Positions 60,111 through 64,000 of a stretch of DNA of 64,000 bases are shown here, in pieces; the first letter of the stretch is position 1, and every line of letters begins with the position of its first letter. Under the pieces are notes generated by a model, which made no database searches, was not told the DNA's origin, and worked only from the letters and a program-made list of their open reading frames with translations. A program made the position numbers and the translations under genes. The DNA is from Struthidea cinerea (lineage: Eukaryota; Chordata; Aves; Passeriformes; Corcoracidae), in contig VZTI01001177.1 in NCBI GenBank assembly GCA_013397865.1, positions 120,341-184,340 of the forward strand. The letters are read 5' to 3'.

Positions 60111-63100
60111 CCTCTGACAATGCTCCCCCAGCCCTTAGAAGCCACACTTTCCTCACTACTAGCATTAGGGGAAAACGTTTGGTTTATTCCTTGGGAACAG
60201 CACATTTGCATACTGCCCACACAGCTCCAAAACATGGAGTTTTTCTTTGATTTAGCAAGTCCTTAAACACAGAAAATTCTCCAGCCCCAGATGAAACCCC
60301 AGCTCACACCTTTTGATGATGCTGGGAGTAAAGCAGGTCTCACAAGAGAGTGGTTGCTCACTCTGGGAAACCACAGGAAAAAAAAAAGCAACGTAATCCT
60401 TCTGTCCAGAACACCTTGTGGCAGCAGGGGACACCAACGAGGGCAGGAAACGACTTCAGCAAAAGGACAACGCTGGCACAATAACAAATATGAAAATATG
60501 GGTCTTAAATGAGCATAAATTGTAAGAGATAGGCAGCGTAATTTGAGCAATCAGCCTTTGGCTGAGAAGAGGGAATATTACCCATGACATGCTTTGTTTT
60601 GTGAGAGGGAATGTTCAGCCAGGCAGGCTCAATGGTCCCCTCAAGCACTGAGCTCCCAGGAGAATTTTAACAACAAAGCCACTTGTTTATTTGAGCACTT
60701 GAAGGAAACGGTTTTTGAATGACCACTCGAGAGAGGCAGAAAGCAAACAGAGCTCACCGAGGAGCAGGGCACAGGTGATCAGAGCAGAGCCATCAGAAAT
60801 GCCTTCGGAGGAACCCAAGACAGGGGCTGGCTCATAACAAGGGATCTCTTGGAAAGACCCTGCCAAGGGTTCTGTTTAAAAGCTGTCTTTGGCCAGTGTC
60901 CCACATTTCGTTTTTCATGGTCTTGTTGCAAAACCAGCAGAAGGTCTTGGTTTTCTTGGTGGTTTTTTTTTGTTTTCTTTTTGGTTTTTTTTGTTTTATT
61001 TTTGTTTGTTTGGGTTTTTTTCTTTTTTAAGCCTAAGAACAAATTCAGGTTTTTATATGAAAACGAAACGAGAAGCTAAAGCCTGCATTATTTGAAAGAG
61101 CAATGCAACCCTTTGAAAAAGCTGCTACAACAACACTGAAAAGCAGGGGTGGCACAGAACATGGGGAACAGGACTTTGGACCACTACCTAAGAACATATT
61201 TGAAGAGAGAAGATTCAGTTTTCACCTCCTGCTCCCTGATTCCACCCATTTCCAAAGGAGCCAGGACGCGCCTCAATCCCAGCAGATTAAAATCTAATGG
61301 CCAATCTTCTGCCATTAGACATGCCTGCCTACCTTGGAGTCGAAATCCAGCCTTGCAGCTGAGAAGCGCTGGGTTTGTTCCTAACAGCTCTCAAAAATAA
61401 ATTTCCAGGTTCCGAGTTCCTCATTACAGCTGATTTCAGAGTCCAAAATTCATTAGTTGTGCTTCACCACCTCCCAGCTGACACCACTGCACAATGCAGC
61501 CAATTCCTCGGAGCTCTGACGCTTCTCCTAAATATACAAAGGTGGTTTTATCCTTTCCGTGGAAGGAAATACGACAGCAATGGAACAACACACCTGTTGC
61601 GTGTTGCAATGGGATTGAAAGAGGGGGAAAGAGAGGAAGAACTGATTGTGTATCTTGAGACCTACCCGCAAAGCTCCCTTTCTGCTCTTAACAAAAACTC
61701 AAGTCCATGGCCTGCCTGAAATGATGTAAGGATGGGTCAGCTAAAACGTTTAAATGGTTCCATGCTGGCCACAGGAGAACAAGTCACTGCCAACAACTCT
61801 AGACCCCATGATCTGGGAAATGTGTGGGTTTTTATTTTTAAGTAACTCCATTTGGATGCATCTTTTTAAAGTAGAGATGCTGCTAATTTGACCTCTAAAT
61901 CCACCTGACAGACGTGATGTTGTTACGATGGAATTGAGAACAAGACTGAATCATATACACAGTTCTGAAAAACACACAGCAGGGCAAGGCTGGCATACAG
62001 CTCCCCAGAAAGGCTGCAGCCATCGGGCTGGGGAAACAGAAACATCTGAAAATAAAGCTCTGTTTTATATGGCAATGAGGATTAATCCCTCTGAGCCCGG
62101 TATTGGTCATGCTCAGGGCAGCTGCACTCCTTCAGTGCCTGCTTCAGATTTCACATCCAAACTTCCATGTTTTCCATGTCCTTCCTCCTTTACATGCAAC
62201 AAAACTTCTTCAGCACAGGGATGCCCCCGTTTTCCATGAAAACAAATCCACTCTTGCATGCCCACGGAACACACACCCCTCTATTGGTTCTGATTTGAGC
62301 AGAACCAAAGCTGAAAGTGGCTCCATGGCTTTTAGGAGGCTCTGGAGAGCATTTAAGTACTCACAAGTGGATAGAGCTGTAAAAACAGGTAAAATGGGCA
62401 GTACTGTTGGAGCTCCCATTGTTCCTCGACACTTTGAGCAAGACACTGCCCCTGGCTCATCCCTGTCCCCTTTCCAAGGTCTCCAGTCAGCTCAGCAAGG
62501 GGCTGAGCATCATCCACCCTCCTCCTTCCCCTGGAGGTTTGCAGCCTAATCCCAGGTTTCCAGCTCCTTCTCAAATTCTTGAGCCCCAGAGCCTCATCCA
62601 AATCCACACCAGCAGTAAGCAGCACGTTATTCCTACCCCTGCACAATTCCTTCTGCTAAAAGCAACGAGGGGTCCACGACCAGGCAATCTGTTGGATAAT
62701 GCCACAGAAACTGCCACCAATTGGTGGGTTAAAGCCTTTTCCCCACTGCTCCAGAAGGCTGAAATAGTTGTAGCCAGCCTGGAGAACACAACCAATTTAT
62801 TACGGCGATCGTTTCTCGCTGGCTCCCTTCTCCAATCCCTCTCACCGCTTCCAGCAGAATGTTAACTCCGAGAAAACGGAGCAGTGGGGAAAAGGAAAGA
62901 GTGTTCCTACAGATGTGAATGTCATGTAAATGTCAAACCTCCTGTTAAAATTTGATCAGGAGACAGAGTGAAAGGGAAAGAGCATTTCTGTGAGTAAACC
63001 AGCACATTAACAAGAGTTTCAGCCTATCTGCTCACAATGGGACCTCAGTGATGGATTTCATTATTCTTATTTTCCCATGTGCAGCTGATTCTGCTAAAAG

Positions 63101-63252
63101 ATCATATACAGCAGTGCGAGAACTGCAAACAAATGTTGGCTGACGAGATGGACCTACACAGGACTTAAAATTAAAACCTTTGTGTGCCTTTTCTACAACT
63201 GCACTTAATTTAAAAAAAAATCATTTATTTTGTATTACAAATAAATACCCCT
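60111..63252. other. Unique stretch, no gene seen
   Basis: Contains a T/G-rich tract at 60955-61030. Frames go up to 152 codons (62407-62865), none with a domain I recognise. No LTR or CR1 until copy C. Confidence 0.4.
60955..61030. repeat. T-rich low-complexity tract
   Basis: Irregular runs of T with G interruptions (TTTTTGTTTG type). Confidence 0.9.
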
Positions 63253-63640
63253 TTTAGAGTGCACTGGGTGGTGGTAGAGAGACAGGCCCTGAGGATCAGA
63301 GAGAGGGCCTCTGTCCTGGGCCCGGAGGCGACCCTGGGAGTGCATCCAGGTCACCGGGGACGGACTGAGAGAGGATTGTGTGTTTATGGACAGACTGGGC
63401 CTGGGAGAAGTGTGCATTGCAGTTTGGGGCCTTACAGGGCATTGTTTGCCTGTTACCATCCTAGGTAAAATCTGTGCAATGCCCCAGGTGATTGGGGGAC
63501 GCTGTGGGGAACATCTTTCCTGTTTCTGTGATGTGATATCCTGTTGGGTGCTGGGATTTAGGGAATTCTGACTGCGCAATGAACGGCTTTGCCTTTCTCC
63601 ATCTTATGTGCAAAGTCCTTGCCCATGCGTCATTACTGCA
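63253..63640 (+). mobile_element. Solo LTR, ~389-bp family, copy C
   Basis: It starts TTTAGAGTGCACTGGG and ends CATTACTGCA, flanked by ACCCCT (63247-63252) and ACCCCT/CCCCT (63640/63641-63645). The canonical TG start is lost by mutation and one base is missing. The AATAAA of copies A and B is AATGAA here (63578-63583), and the TTATAGGATG block is TTCTGTGATG. Copy C is therefore the most decayed promoter and polyadenylation copy. About 23 differences from copy A (~94% identity). Confidence 0.85.
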
Positions 63641-63645
63641 CCCCT

Positions 63646-64000
63646 CTACTTAGAAAGACCCAGAGCACGTGCACCCATTCACCTGTGTCAGGAGACAGAA
63701 GGTGGTTTCCCACTAAATCCCAAAATGCAGAATTCCAGCAGACACTATAGGGATACAGATAATTGCAATGAACCAATCTCCAAAGTTTTTGCCCCTGAAA
63801 GGAACTGTTTTTTCCAAGACTGCACAGTCCCACTGGACACATTCCTTGGTGAACCTCAGGTAGGAGCTGTTCCTGTCTCGGGGACTCTCCCCCTGCTGAG
63901 TGACCCAAGTTCTGTCGTTTCAGGACCCTGGACATCTCCCAGTATTCCAATAGCAATGTTGGACGTTACTGACGTGGGGAAAGAGATATTTGTGTACAGA
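63646..64000. other. Unique stretch to the window edge
   Basis: No repeat or gene recognised. A 107-codon minus-strand frame (63633-63956) has no recognisable domain. Confidence 0.4.

Overview
The window looks like bird nuclear DNA, most likely from a songbird. The main reason is 19 fragments of CR1 LINEs, recognised by the motif GGTTTGGGTTGGAAGGGACC near their 3' ends, by ATTCCATG-type termini, and in some copies by residual reverse-transcriptase C-terminal reading frame. The LTR types also resemble avian endogenous retroviruses. The songbird assignment is inference; no database could be searched.

I found no protein-coding exon, tRNA, rRNA or snRNA that I can defend. Every open frame longer than 172 codons lies on a CR1 copy. 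The remaining 165-172-codon frames are about as many as chance predicts (roughly two of 165 codons or more in six frames of 64 kb). The window is best read as intergenic or deep intronic DNA; a small exon of a large gene could still be hidden in the unique stretches.

Layout: 1-11.3 kb is mostly unique sequence with small CR1 pieces, one 23-bp tandem repeat and one ~389-bp solo LTR. A 573-bp LTR follows at 11.3-11.9 kb. From 11.9 to 48.7 kb the sequence is largely unique. It carries a few CR1 copies, including a nearly identical inverted CR1 pair 21 kb apart (15.2-15.9 and 36.7-37.5 kb), and several A- or T-rich simple repeats. From 48.7 to 56.3 kb there is a dense transposon cluster: four solo LTRs of four different types, each with target-site duplications, plus several CR1 copies, one of them split by an LTR. 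From 56.3 kb to the end the sequence is again mostly unique, with one CR1 and a third copy of the ~389-bp LTR.

No new functional system is visible. The strongest observations are structural. Three dispersed copies of one short LTR family sit in the same orientation with separate target duplications. The inverted CR1 pair carries in-frame 16-codon tandem expansions. The 49.5-55.6 kb stretch records four kinds of integration. A pair of NF-E2/MARE-like sites in the first 520 bases is a weaker regulatory lead.
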